This document shows, one piece after another, positions 1 through 28,389 of a stretch of 64,000 bases of DNA (its first letter is position 1; each line of letters opens with the position of its first letter). Source of the stretch: Carettochelys insculpta (taxonomy: Eukaryota > Chordata > Testudines > Carettochelyidae); NCBI RefSeq assembly GCF_033958435.1, contig NC_134138.1, positions 269,553,798 through 269,617,797 of the forward strand. The letters run 5' to 3'. The notes under the pieces were generated by a model. It was not told where the DNA came from, did no database searches, and was given only the letters and a program-made list of their open reading frames with translations. The position numbers and the translations under genes are program-made.

Positions 1-1220
1 GAAGCCTTAAATTTTTTACACCCATTTTATACTCCAGAGGAACTCACAAGGACAATGGGGACAATTCACTAAACAGGCAGATTGCTACATTCTGCTCTGC
101 TTCACTCCTGTGACCTCAGAAACATCCCAAGGCCATGCGTCTACACTCCAAACATGCCTTAATAGCAATTAAGAGGGATGGCAGATCTCTCATGTACACA
201 CACGACTGCTCAGGCTACATCCCAGTGGTGACATATGTCTGCCTGAGCTGCTGTGTAGGGGTGCATGATCACTCTTGGGGACTTCCCTTTGGGTCCTCCT
301 CAGAAGTCATTTTTCTGCAGGAAAGCAAACAAGCCTTTGGGGGACGTGAATTCTGCACATGCATAGTAATGCAGAATTCCCCCAGGAGGCCTCAGAGTCT
401 TGCCCCAGTGGCCACCAGGAGAACTGTTTGAGTGTGAAATATACTCAGTCCCTGCAGTCTTCTTGGCATGAATGCACATGTGAAATCTAGAACACACCTC
501 CCTCAAGCAACCATTTGCATGATCTTGTTTCCTAGCATTGTAAATAAGCAACGAGGGCCTAACCCCATTGAGAAAACCCTCTTTAAAGGGTTAATTATTA
601 TAGACAATAGGTAATCAGATGGGGCTTTTGCCCCATCTGCAGGCAATCCGGGGAGTAAAGAGAGCATGTGGGAAGAACTGGCCTCTAAAGAGGAGCCCAG
701 GCCTCATTGCTAGAGCTGGTGCCTATTAGTTTTCTTCCATACAGTAGAGAGCAAACTATTAGCAATGTTCATCAATTCAGTCAGTTTTTAAACCAATTTA
801 GTGAAATTAGTGCACACACTGAGACTAGGCAAACTTTCGCCTTCTGTACAACCAGCTCAGGCAAGCTGAGAACCAACACGAGACAGTTCTACTCCCACAA
901 TGCTTACATGGGTAGATCCATTGACTACAGCAGGTTTTTGAAGTGCCAGTTTATGGCCAGATTGGGCTCTTAGCTGATCACAGTTCAGAATGCATTGTTT
1001 CTCATCAGCACTTGTAATGTGTTAAAATTTATTCATTGTAAATCGACCTTTCTAAAACAGAGGAAAGCTAGAGCCAGCTTCAGACCAGACATGTAGAAAT
1101 CTCCACTCTAATGCCTGTGGTTTTGCTACAGAAAGAACAATTTGGTGGGCCTGGTTTCAAGATCTTCATCAAGGAGTTCTACCAAGTTTCACTATCACTC
1201 AAAGTAGTACAAACTCACCT

Positions 1221-1315
1221 TGTAACTTGCAGTCTTCACACCAGACAGGACTTGAACTCACAATCCCTGGCTTAGGAGGCTAGTGCCTTATCCATCTATT
1301 ACACAAACACACTGA
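1221..1315 (-). repeat. tRNA-derived SINE fragment
   Basis: On the minus strand this shows a tRNA-like order: ggataaggcactagcctcc, then an A/B-box-like gattgtgagttcaagtcc. This is the usual head of MIR-like SINEs. It is not a functional tRNA gene. Confidence 0.5.
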
Positions 1316-4300
1316 TTGATGGGAGTCAGCTAAAACAGAAGCATTTATAATTGTACACAAAGAGAACCTTTGCCAATGGTGACATGTTTGTATAACATCC
1401 GGAGTTGACTGAGGGACATCAACTATATCCTCTAGAATTTGGCTAGCTTGTTCTCTTCACTAAATTCCAACAGCGTGTTTGCTAGTGATACAGCATTTGT
1501 ACTTTTTGCTTCATTTTCCCAAAGATAATCAAAGTGCATTTTTCTTGCCCTTTTGTGCATAATGCTGCTTCTGCCATCTTTTCTCCTGTGAATGGAAGCT
1601 CTGGAACAAAATGATCTTATGCTGAGGAAACTCCATTCATCTCAATGGGGCCATATGAGTATAACAAGCAGAATTTGGTCCAGAGAGAACACTGCTTTTT
1701 TGTATTGCCTTCCATCTGGGGAGTTCAGAGCATTGTATACAAACAACTGAATTATGTTGTACAAATATTCTCAGGTAAATACTGTTCCCATTTAATAGAT
1801 GAGGAAACTGAGATACAGAAAAATTACTCAGAGTCACAGACAGAATCGGGAACAGCTCTCCTGACTCCCAGTTTTATATTTCAAGCATGAGATGATCTTT
1901 TACCAGTCAAGAGAGTAAACAGACCTTCAAACAAACCTAAGGCCCAAGGACCTAATTCTACCCCAAGGTGCACTCATTTAAGGCAGAAGTTGTAAAGTTT
2001 TCAGTCACCTATGTCACTTAGGCACCAAATTTCCAAGGAATTTAAGAGCCCAAGTGTCACTGAAAATCACTGAGACTTAGCTACTTTTGAAAATGTTACC
2101 TGCTGTTGGGTTGTGTCAATATTGTCAGTTTCATGTTCACCTCTATGTCGCTTCAGATATGCCCCCCCACAGAACTGGATGTGTTTGCTTTGTATCCTCC
2201 ATTGTTGAGCACTATTTATTAGCATGCAGGGGGAAGCCAGACTACATAATACTGTAATGTCATGCAAGTAGACTGTGAACCCTAGCTTGATATGGAGCAA
2301 AACTGCATTTCTTACCCTTGCAAAGCAACACCTGATCTGAGAGGTGCTGTGTTTACATGTGTAAACTACCTTAAGGGTAGACTGTGCCCTACTCCTAAGT
2401 AGGTACATAGGGGATAAAACTGGCAATTCCCCACACCCCATCCTGCACAGCTATGTGTGACCTATTTGGACCTCTGGGCAAAGGGAGAAATGAGCCAATG
2501 TGAGGGGAACGTGCAGAGTCCTGGTACCAACCTACAAAACAGCTAGCAGACTTGGCTGACTACAGGCAAGGTGAAATGGAGGAAGCTGCATCTTGTCAAG
2601 TGAAGAGTGAGACCTGGAGAGGAACTGTATCTCTCTGAAGCATAGTTTCTTGGTAGTATTCCTCCTAGGGTGCCAGGCTACACACTATCGAACACACAGA
2701 ACAAAATCTATAAAGGCTCCATCCGGGAATAGCTGGTTTCTGCCTTTTGGTATCGCCCAATACCACACTTCCCCATAAAGGCAGGTGTTCTCTGAGTCAG
2801 AAACAACACATTCACACACCCAGTTGCTTTTCTTCACTCTTTACTTTGGCCCCATTTCAAAAGTAGCAAAACTTTTTAAAAAGACCCAACCAGTGGAACA
2901 GTTGATATAAAACATCAGAATGGACAGAAAATAATGAAAACATACTAATAAGTGATCTGATATCAACATGCACAGTTGTGATTGCTTTAAAATGAGATAA
3001 AAAATACAACATAACTGACATGGTTTGTAGGTAAGTTTTAAAAAAAAACATTCAGTATTTGACTCTTCCTTAGCACAGCAGGCAGCAGAAGAGAGGAGAA
3101 AACATTCCACTGCAACTGAACCGCCTTTGGAATAAACATTTTAAGGCTTCAGCGAAAGTCACATTCAGAACAGATTTAGGAGAAAGTCAGAAGTGCGTAA
3201 GATCTGGAGGTTACGTTAGCACAGAGCAGCGTTCTCCACACTGTGGGGCGTCCCTGATAGGAGGCAAGGGGAAACATTTGTGGGAGGGCACAGTGAGACT
3301 TGGGCTAACCCTCAAGGGAGCTGGCCCAAGATCACCACCCAGCCCTGCTCCTGCCCCTAGCTTTTGGCTCTGCCCTGTTCCCAGCCATGCCTCTGCTCCC
3401 AGTCATGATCCCAGGTGTAGCCCAATGACCCCAGGTGTAGCTCCAAGCCCTGCTCTCAGCTCCTGGGGGCATGTAGACAGATTATATTCTGGATAAGGGA
3501 GTGTATAACATAAAAGGTATGAGAACCACTGGCATACAGTATATTACAAAAGTACATATTTACACCTTATATCTCTGGGCTTGCTACTTGTAACCCCAAT
3601 GAATTATTTTAGCCCAGTGTATTTTAAACTTTGAGACCACAGAACACCAAACAATACCATTTTTATGCAGAACACCTATGAAAATTTTCTTTAAAAAGTT
3701 ATCAGACCAAAAAAAAGAAAACAAATACAGGTCAAGGAACATGTTGCAGAACATAGTTTAAGAAACTGTTTTAGCCTACATTAAAAACTTCTGACATGAT
3801 TTTACAACATTGTTGAGTACATGCATATCCCATTCATTAACAATATTTTGCACTGAGATGGAGAAACTAAGGCACAGAAAGAGTTAGGTGACCATATAGT
3901 GTTGACTAAGCTATGGGTCTTTGATGGTTATCTGGAATGGTAAATTCATCTGGGTATGTTTAGATGAACTAGAAATTATGAAGCTTCTGCTGTTTCTTTC
4001 TTTGCAAAAAACAGCATCTTCTCTATGCAGTAGAGATGTTCAGCAATCATTTAATCACACAGTAACTATTAATATGGTATTGTGCGGGTTTATTGTTTGC
4101 ATTGCTGTAGCAGCTATGGGCCAAAACCAGAGATCAGGGCCCACAACTGGAGGTGCTATACACACATGTAAAATTATAATCTCTGCCCAAAGGTTTCACT
4201 GTCCATGTTAAGTAGTTCCCACTTCAAACAGGACACGGGGAGTCAGGGAATGTGGCCTCCAGTTCTTGCGTTGCCAGTGATTCACAGTGCAATGTTGGAT

Positions 4301-4829
4301 AAATCACAAACTTTGTGCCCCAGTTTCCCCTCCATGAGTTGGGGATAACGCTCCTCTTCCAGCAAGCAGCCTTACTTAGCAGGTGTAGTTTAACAAGTCA
4401 GTTGTGACTCACAATGGCCCTCTAGTGGCTGGCCAATGAAAAGTTTCCAGTCTATGGCCTGTGGAGTTTAGTCATTCAACAGCAGCTCACGCTTTCTGAG
4501 CCAAAGGCAGGGCTTTTTTTCCATGGGAACACAGCGGAACTGCCTTCCACCAGCTTTTTTCCTGGTGCCATTTTTAAAAATTGCCACTGCCACCACTCTG
4601 CCTCTGACTCCCTGCCTGCAGAGGAAAGAGCAGGACTCAATTTAACTGGCTTAATAGCCAGCCAGACCATTAAACCAATTAAATTGACTTCTGCTCTTTC
4701 AGCATGCAGGTCAGGGAGCTGCTCCTGTGGCTGCATATGGGGGAGCCGTGAAGCTGGGGAAGCAGCAGAAGCACCTGGAGCTCCTTTGGAAAGGCAAGTC
4801 CTGTGGTTGGGGGGTGGAGGCACTTGGGG

Positions 4830-5260
4830 AGGGTTAAGCCTGGGAGTGCGTTGGGGCTGTGGGAGCTGGATGGGTGGGGGTTAAGCCTGGAGTGGGTTAG
4901 GGCTGCAGGGCGTTGAGTTGAGCTGGGGCTGTGTGGGGGGTTGAGATGGAGCTGCATGGGGATCGAGCTGGGCAAGGGAGTTGGTGGGGGTGGTGTTGAG
5001 CTGGGGCTGTGCGGCCACATCGGGGTTGAGCCAGGGCTGTGCAGCCGTGTGAGGGTTTGAGTGGGGGAGGGATGAGCTGGGGCCACGGAGGGAGGGAGGG
5101 TTTGAGATGGGGGAGAGGGTGGGTTGGGGGGTGCCGAGCCACAGCCGTGCAGTGGGTTTTGCCTGGGTGATGCATTAAGCCGGGGCTGCATTGAGTGGGC
5201 AGACTGAGCGGGGGTGGGGGAGGTGCATAGGGAGGGCGGTTTGGGGTGCTCATATTCACC
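4830..5260. repeat. G-rich degenerate minisatellite
   Basis: Imperfect repetition of units such as ttgagctggggctgtg, with purine-rich spacers (gggttgag, gggggagg), occurs over about 430 bp. The copies are diverged and the unit length varies. Proline-rich frames on the minus strand are a by-product of the composition. Confidence 0.65.
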
Positions 5261-6589
5261 AACAAAATCCAGCCAATTCCCTCCAGTGGCCAGAGGCCCG
5301 GGTTAGTTAGAAACTAGACTGGATCCCAAGAGAAGTACCTGTGCTCCACTTCTGCCCCAAGAGTTGTAGGAGAAGAGAAAAGGGAAATACATTTATACCC
5401 ATGAAGAGCATTTAACACTGGGGGATACCCCACCCCAAAGGTTATCTTACCAATTCCCACGTCCTCAGGACAGTCCCATGAGGGTGATTTCAGAGTGGTG
5501 GAAACAGTTATGTTTATGGGAGAGATGGCAAAAAGTGTGTTTTACAGGCTCATCCAAAAGTGTTCTCCAGCACTGATGGCTATGAGCGTTAACAAGCTTC
5601 AGTTATTTGAGGCTAACACTGATAGGGATGGCTTGTCTAACACAAGAGCCCTATTGGCTAAACACCCCATAAAACATGTATCAGCCACATCTTATGAACA
5701 AACATTAATGCCCTTTAAAAACAAAAATTTCTACTAGAACTCAACAGCTAGTATTGCAATGAACAGTGATCCGCTACTGTTTGAAAGTTCACACGAATAT
5801 CTCATATTAAGCTACAAAATCAATAGCAAATCAGTGGCTGAAGGAATGAACTTAACATGCAGCAACTCAAGCAAACAGAGGCACAGTAAAACCACATTGC
5901 TTTGTATGTAAACATTTACCAAACCACTATGTGAGACCTTGAAAGGTTATTCTGAAAGTGTCACCTCTGAAAAACAAACCAACCAACCCAAGTTTCCGGG
6001 GCTGGGTCCTAGGTAGCCCCGGAAGTTGAGACCAACACTATGCAAGCAACAATTATAGCAGCAACCGTGATGCTCCTAACCTCATTCATATATACAACTG
6101 GGGACATATTTTAGATTAAAGCATACTGATTAAGGAACCAAAGTATAATGATATATGAATTAAAATATACCTGTTCATATTAAAGCAAAATTACTATTTA
6201 TGTTTAAGTAGATTTGATCTATAATTTAAGGCACTCTTTGTCAGATACTTATCCCTTTGATACTGGGACATTCCTGTGAGAGTCTTAGTGGTCAAATGGT
6301 TTAGGGGGCCGCAACTACAAAATTTTCAGCTTCAAGGCACTGGAAGCAAGAGGCATTCAGCATGCGTGTGTGTTAAGGGTTCAACTCTGAATACAAATCT
6401 AAGACTGAGACATTGCTGTGAGAATTATCTGCTGTGAACACTACAGGATCTATGATTTCCCAGTGCAGATGAAAGACCGTCACTCAGTTAAATGGGACAT
6501 GAGCACAGATGGACCAGACATCACATGTTACAAGCAGAACCCCCATTATTTAGTAAGTCTTTCTCAATGGCTTTTGCTTTTAAAGAAGA

Positions 6590-6792
6590 AACAATAATTG
6601 GATATTAGGAAAAACTATTTCACCAGGAGCGAAGGAAGCACTGGAATGGGTTACCTAAGGAGGTGGTGGAATCTTCATCCACAGAGGTTTTTAAGGCGAG
6701 GCTGCTTGACAATGCCCTGGCTGGATGATTTAGTTGGGGGTGGTCCTGCTTTGAGCAGGGGGCTGGGCTAGATGATTCTATGATCAAGATAG
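6590..6792 (+). mobile_element. CR1 LINE 3' end, 5'-truncated
   Basis: The sequence encodes the tail of CR1 ORF2 (tattaggaaaaactatttcac, then ggaggtggtggaatc) and ends with the CR1 3' UTR (ggctagatgattctatgatc). It is decayed and has no intact frame. Confidence 0.85.
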
Positions 6793-6799
6793 GAGGACC

Positions 6800-7649
6800 G
6801 TTTTAGAAGATGTCAGCAACAGGAGAGTTACGTGAATAACTAACTCACTTAGCAGGTTGGAATAGGACCTAAAATGTTTAAAAAAGGTGGAAATTGAGGA
6901 AAAATATTCACAAAATAAATTTGTTTCAGTCATTTCTCAAGAGTCACATACTGTGAAAAATCATGGGAGATCAGTTAATTCTTTTAGGTACTTAAACAAT
7001 ATTTAAGTAAATTTGATGCTTATTAAATACAAAGAAAGAGTCCTGCAGACTGAGTCCACACAGCCAGAGGGCCCGTACATTCTGACAGCAGCAATGCAAG
7101 CTGTCTTTCTAGTGCGCTACAACCTGGGTCTGGAGGGGACGTTGCTAGAGAACAAAAGAGGAGTTCAATGCTTGGCCTCTCTGCAAGTAGGATACCCATA
7201 TCAATGATCTGCGTGGTGTTCATCATTTGTACACGAGGAACCACTGAGACTTCCAAATTAATTTCACGCTGGTCGGCAACCTGACCTAGGACTTCATCAG
7301 GAATTAGAGAAACTATCCCCCGACAATCCCCAGATACCACTACACTTTAACAATGTAAAATTTGTATAGAACACTGATGGACTTTGACTTTGGTCATTTC
7401 AAGTTACCCACCTTGAGAAGTGCATCGTGACCCTTTTATTGCAATTAACTTCCCATTTCTTCCGATTAAGCCTCTCTTCTCATAATGCCTGAGCATCATG
7501 TTGCAGGCCCCAGACACAATATTGCAAGGGTCAAAGTTCTGACATTTTGAAAGACTGTACAAACTACACCTGGAAGTTGGAGTCTTTTTTTTTTTTTTTA
7601 AGGCACAGCTGTGGTGGATCAGAAAGCACTTGGCTCATCTAGCTTTGCC
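6800..7649 (-). other. Probable MYD88 3' UTR and downstream flank
   Basis: This sequence directly follows the MYD88 stop on the minus strand. A T-run lies at about 7586-7600. A candidate AATAAA polyadenylation signal, read on the minus strand, lies at 7440-7435, about 210 nt after the stop. An open frame at 7340-7023 resembles nothing I recognise. The real 3' end cannot be fixed from sequence alone. Confidence 0.45.
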
Positions 7650-22640
<14,991 letters not shown>

Positions 22641-23240
22641 CCCCAGCCCCGGGGATGGACAGACAGACAGGCCCTCTCTCTGCCCCTGAGCCTGGCGGGG
22701 GGGGGGAATACACCCCTACTTCCCCCAGCCTGGGGACAGAGCCTCTACCTCACCCACGGCTGGGGACAGACAGCCACCCTCTATCCCCCAAGCCCAGGGA
22801 TGGACACCCCCTACCGCCCCCAGCCCTGGGAACAGACACCTACCCCCTTTCCCCACAGCCCAGGGACAGACAGATCTCCCCTCTCCCCCTGGCCTATGGC
22901 CAGACAGCGACCTCTCTTCCCCCCAGCACCGATAGCTCTCCCACTGCCCCCCAGGCATTACATCATCAGCCAGCCGTCTCCCAGCCCTGTGAGCAGACAG
23001 CCCCCCTCTGCCTCCCACCGGCCAGGGGACGGAGAGTGGATCTCATGGCAGCCAGCCCTGGACACAAGCAGATGGGACTCCACAGCAGCCAGCCTGCCCT
23101 GACCTATGGGGCCCTTGACAGCCAGTCCCAACTCCAATCATGGGGACAGACAGAAGCTGGGACCTGTGGCACTTAGGGCCCTCTCCTTCCCCAACCTTGG
23201 ACAACGCCCTGACAGACAGCCATCCCCACCAGCCCAGGAG
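22641..23240. repeat. C-rich degenerate minisatellite upstream of MYD88
   Basis: Units of about 40-50 bp built on cccagcc(c)tgggacagacag, with pyrimidine-rich spacers, recur about ten times with divergence. It begins at the upstream edge of the MYD88 CpG island. Frames through it encode low-complexity Pro-rich peptides and are not genes. Confidence 0.75.
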
Positions 23241-26221
23241 CAAAATACACAAACCTGACCCTTCCGGAGGAAGGGCTGTTAGGATGACCTGATAGCCACC
23301 CAGTCCCCATCCACCTTCCCTTGGAGCAGATACAGCTTGGATGATGGTGTTTCTATTGGGATCAAGCTAATTTGTATTAGAAACCAAGATCAGGGTCCCC
23401 CTGGGCTGGGCACTGCTTGAACACAGTAGATGCATCTACACTAGGAACTAACTTTGAAGTTAACTTTGGAGTTAGGCCCTACGTTGCAGTAGCCGGCCAT
23501 CTACACTCATCTTCCCTTACTTCAAAGTAACAGGCCCCGCTTCTAAGTTGTTAGTGCATTCTTTGAAGTAAGGTGGGTGTAGATGCTGAGCTTCGAAGTT
23601 GCTTACTTTGAAGTAAGCAACTTTGAAGTTATTTTGGTAGTTAGATACAGCCCGTGAGCTCAAGGGGCGGGGGGCAGGCAGGGGGTGAGAAAGGAAGCAT
23701 GAACAGCTCCATGCTGACAGAGATTGTGTACCAAACAGGTCCAGCAGTACTGGGTGACCCCCTTTCCCTAACTACCTGAAACAGGGTGAAGCCTACTCAC
23801 TTAGTCTCTACCCCCCTCCCCTTCCTTACCCAGAGCTGATCCACAGAGTACCTATGCTGCAGGTGGTGTACCCCACCTGGTAGCATCACGGGTGGATGAC
23901 GTCACAGACATTACATGACCTCAGAAATCTTCAGCACTCACTAGTTAAACCAGATCAACTGCTCTTCTTCCTCTCTGGTGGAGACTAAATGGCTGAGGCA
24001 GAAGGGGCTGCAGATCATTTGGCTGCAGGGAAAGGAGGAGAGGAACTTGACTGGAAGAAGGGATCTTACTTCTGGCAGAGCTTGTGTCTACCCCATTCCC
24101 CCAAACCCCAGCCTAGCCTTCTGCTGCCACACATGCTTAGAGGGACAGAAGGGAAAGATGGGAATATAGGGGGGAAAAAAAAAAAGACAATAGATTCCAT
24201 ACTGATAACAGCTATCTAATAAAATAAAAACCTGAGCTAGGAAACCACTTTTTCCCTATTACATGCTACATTCATTTTCTTAATGCTATGAATTACATCA
24301 TTGGTGGAAAGTGTAAGCACCTTAGGACCAATACCAGAGTTGAGTTCTCCACAATGAATGCAATACAATGTACTTTAACTACAGTGCAAATTTTATCTTA
24401 AAGTGTTTTTTATTTTTGCAAAATAATGGTGATACTAGGAGAATATGCAAGTATGAGTCCAAAACAAGTGTCTTCATGGCATGATTTACACTTTGTTTCT
24501 TCATCCCTCTTCCCATTCTCATTCCCTCACTTCTACTTAGTTTTCTCCTAAATTGAAATTTGGAGTTATATTTGGAACAGATCAAGAGCTTAATGTTACT
24601 ACACATATCCAACAGTTTGCGGTGATAGCATTCCACGTACAAGGCTGCAACTGAAGATGTCATACATGTTCCTGTTTACTTACCTACTGATTCTCACTTT
24701 GGGCCTGTTTCAGCTCCTATTGATTTCAATAGGACTGTGTTCCAGTCAAGGAGGGGGCACGCTCACATCTACAACTTACTTCTCTTTTGATTCCCCTTAA
24801 CTGAGGCTGTGTCTGCATAGGAAAAAAAAAAACTGTGCTAATATAGCTATTCCAGCACAGCTGTACCATTAAAGGATCCTAGGGTAAATGCAGCTTATTC
24901 CCATAAAAAGTGCCAAGTTTACTCTTAAAATGTTGTCTGTACAGTAAAGTCAATTAAGGTGTGATTTTAATGTTATTTTTATAACTGCCTTAATGCAGAT
25001 GCAGCACAGAAGTTTTTTTTGTTTGTTTTTTTTAAAAAAGAGACTTGGTGCTATAGCTTATTCAGTTATGGGAACCAGTGTTAAACTATGCTGCAAAAAT
25101 ATTCTTAGGAGCATTTGCCATTATGCCTGAGTCAATCCTTTTTTGTATAGTCTAAGCCCTAATTCTTGTCCATACTCAGAAAGCACGCTGATTTCAAGTC
25201 ACTTTAAAAATTCATCTAGTTAAATCAGTGCAAGCTTGTTTAACATGCTAACTGTGGAGGTGCCAGTCACAGCTCCAAAGTCAGCCTTTAGTTCCATTTA
25301 CATTTAAAAGCACGGATTCCACCTACGTCTTGTGAAAGACGCATAGGGGTTTAGATAAAGTTAGTAATACACCAGAACAGGTTAAACAAGACCTTACTCG
25401 GTTGAAGGCTTCTGCCTTCAACTGGTTCAAACCCCTCACTAGATTGATTTTAAACTGACCTTTAAACCAGACCCACTTTTGCATTCCTGGTTGTAATGAA
25501 CTCAAGGGCCCTGCTCCCAGACTCCACATATCAGAGTCTGGATGACTCCTGCAGTGATGATGCCATGCTAGGGAAGATGAGAGGAAGGATCTCTGATGCA
25601 ACCAAATCAGACCATTTAAGACTTTGACAGCAACTAAACACTTAAAATGGACCCAGAAAAGGGCTAGTTGCTGTTACTGAGCATAGAGCAAAGTTTTGAA
25701 ACACTCTGATCTCTGTGCTGTAGATAGTGTGTGTGATAACATCAGGCTGGTACCACAGGCAAACAAAACTACCACGGTGACTGCAAGTCAGTTTCCAACT
25801 TGAGCTTGTTTTTGCAAAGCTCTATGGAGTGGGATACAGTTAAAGGTAACAGGGGTCTAACACTTCAGTCATACTGCCCTTTTGTCTCTATCAGAAGAGT
25901 GGAAATCAGGAAAGCAAAAATATTCCACTGCAAAGGTTTCAATCATAAAAAAAATCAGTGTTTTCAGTTTTACACTCAAGCACATTAGCAAATTCACTCA
26001 AGCACATTCAATATATCCATTTCTTATATAAAAAACAAGTACCTTCTCTCCATAAGATGTAGAAATGTGTCTACAATAACTATAAGCCCCAGCACAAAGC
26101 AAAGGCACTTGAAAAGTAGTCTAACCACTAGGCAATAAGATGAACCCACCATTACAGTTAATTACTAGTTATAAAGCCCGTTTTGACCAAAAGCATTTAC
26201 ATAATTAAGAGATTCCCCATT
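23241..26221. other. Intergenic sequence between MYD88 and CRY-DASH
   Basis: A MITE lies at 23427-23653. A short MITE-end-like segment (ctgaggctgtgtctgcat) lies at about 24804, followed by an A-run. The rest is AT-rich with no exon or clear repeat recognised. Confidence 0.5.
23427..23653. mobile_element. MITE, about 227 bp
   Basis: The left end is gatgcatctacactaggaac and the right end is ttggtagttagatacagcc. The sub-terminal actttgaagttaactt/aagtaagcaactttgaagtt segments are inverted relatives. Internal cttacttcaaagtaa palindromes repeat. No coding capacity. Confidence 0.7.
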
Positions 26222-28343
26222 AAGCTATGTGTATGCTACAATATAAATTCAATTTTTACTAAAATTGATTTTAGCCTCACCTCCCCCCAAAGTCCACTTA
26301 TTGCTGCCACACCAAATTATCAAACTGACTATTGCAGCAGTATTGCGAGAACTTTCCCCACAGTTCCCTCAGCCCCATCGCAATCTGGGTTCTCACTGGT
26401 GCAGTATGGGGAAAGAAAGGCCCCACAAGCAGTTCTGGATGTGTGATGTCATCTTCCCACAATGCATTGCCCTCCTTCCCCTACCATGGAAAGCAAATGG
26501 CCATTTTTTTAGAATGCAAGAAGGAAAAGTAGGGAATCCTGGTGAAGGAAAAAAATCAAACAGGCTGGCTTCAGAAGGTGACTGAACCATGTAAACTTGT
26601 TGCTCAGCTGCTTTCGCCCCATGGAAAGAACACCTTTAGGTATGTCTCGGGCAAGTAGCACACCAGGCAGAGGACTATCATACTGCCCTGGGATCACACA
26701 TGTGACTGTGCCATCTCAACTGGCCTCCCAGCCACTTTGCTCCACCTTAAAGCCAGAATCATCCTCCCTCAAAATATTACAGGAAGAGACTACTGCTTGA
26801 GAAAAAGAGTAGGATACTAAAGTTGAGGAAAAAGTGTGAACGGTTAGAACTGAAGCCAACTCCCTCGCGCAGGGGAAAGAAAAGCAATATATGGTGCGCA
26901 CTGTAAGGATGGATTTTTGGCTTCCCACTTCACTACACAGACATGTCCAATACAAGGCATGGAGCTCTCCAAGTTTCCACATGCCAAAATGACACTCTAC
27001 CCTGTAATCACCCAGGTGTCTGCCACCTCAACTGGCCCTCCAGCCACTTTTCCCCACCCTTGAAAGCACCCCTGCCTAGGCAGAATGGTATGGCTTCTCC
27101 CAGAAAAGGCAATTAGCACTCTAGGTAGGGGACTGCCCTACCACCCTGGGATCACGCAGGTGTGTCCCCTCTCAACTGGCCCTCCAGCCACTTTGCCCCA
27201 CCTAGAAATGAGAAACATCCTCCCTAAAGATATTATAGGAACAAGATTACAGCTTGTGGTATCTGGCCCCCACCCACAGTCTCTAAGGGGTGTCATGGGG
27301 TAGGTGGGGGAATTAGTTGAAGGACCAGTTGAAATGGTCCCTTCACCAGGTTTCTCTGGTGGGGGTCCAGCCTCAAATGCCTGTGACTGGTGCGGGCCAT
27401 CCAATCTATAAGGCATGTTACAGGAATGCCAGATATCACAAGCTGTAATTTGTTACCCGTCAATAGCCAGTCCCCTAAGATCTTTGGCACAGGGGAAGAC
27501 TTCCCCCTGGTCACAGCCAGCCCCTGAAAATCATTCCCACCTTTGGCACCCTCACCGCACACAAGCCAGAACATGGTGCTTTCTGACAGGATGGTCTGCA
27601 CTGTGCCACAGGTATGTGCATTTATTGGGTTGGGTCTAGCCACAGGCTAGACCTCCACTGCATAGTGCCTGTGGGGGAGGCTGCCCCTGTACAAATGCAA
27701 ACCACAGAAACAAAGTTTCTCAGCTGCTCATACATGCATGGACCGCCCCCCCCCCCCCCCGCCACAGCTGCCATGTGATGTGGTGGGGCAGGGGCCAGCA
27801 TCAGCACTGAAAAACAAATCTCAGCCTCTCCTGCTATACCCTGTGCAGGGAAGAAGCCACCACTCCGTGCTGGGGCTATTTTTTCATGGGTAAATGTGAT
27901 CAGTGCACTGATAATAAAGAAGGTTCTCTGCCTCTCATACAAGCATGACTCCCCCCTCCCCCCCACAGCCTACCTGCCATGAGCTTCCTGGTGCTGAATT
28001 CAAATACCACAGGCTTCCTGTTACCCAATTCCTGTGCATGGAGAGCAGCTGAGGTGGAAATGGCCAGAGCTGACAACCTTGGGGCACTGTGGGATACATA
28101 TGGGACACCTCTCAAGGCTAATAAGGTTGATGTAAGAAATGGCATTTCCACATTAGCCTTAATTTGACCTTTTAAATTCAAACTTGATACTATGTGGACT
28201 TGCTTCAAGGGTGTTACAATATCAGCTTTAGCGCTCCCTAAAATTGACCTAATGGTATGTACAGTGAAGACAGTGACATTGTAAAATTGAGTTAACTGCC
28301 TTAAAAATGAATTTACCATACACTGTAGACATAGCGTTAGTGT
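26222..28343. mobile_element. Probable 2.1-kb DNA-transposon remnant with internal tandem blocks
   Basis: The left end (agctatgtgtatgctacaa, then taaattcaattttta) is matched in reverse complement by the right end (aacgctatgtctacagtgta, then taaattcattttta). Between them a block beginning ctcaactggcc and running to cattttgcc/cacc-type sequence recurs at 26715, 27027 and 27171. No transposase frame is seen. I infer a long non-autonomous element whose interior was partly tandem-duplicated. A clear target duplication was not found. Confidence 0.45.
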
Positions 28344-28389
28344 CTCTGAATACCTACTTCTGGGACAGATCACATTAGCTGTTTAGCAG

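Larger units (their letters stand above)
1..6589. other. Intergenic sequence downstream of MYD88
   Basis: No coding exon is recognised on either strand. Old MIR-like SINE pieces are visible at about 1765-1895 (minus; contains gaggaaactgag), 3845-3905 (minus) and 4225-4375 (plus; ends in a cagtttcccc-type core). A G-rich minisatellite lies at 4830-5260. In mammals OXSR1 lies downstream of MYD88 in the same orientation; no OXSR1 exon is seen here. Confidence 0.6.

Noticed and set aside
4679..5265. Pro-rich minus-strand frames
   Set aside because: Translation of the G-rich minisatellite.
1..6589. Search for OXSR1, the mammalian downstream neighbour of MYD88
   Set aside because: No kinase-domain exon is seen on the minus strand. 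The gene may begin outside the window.
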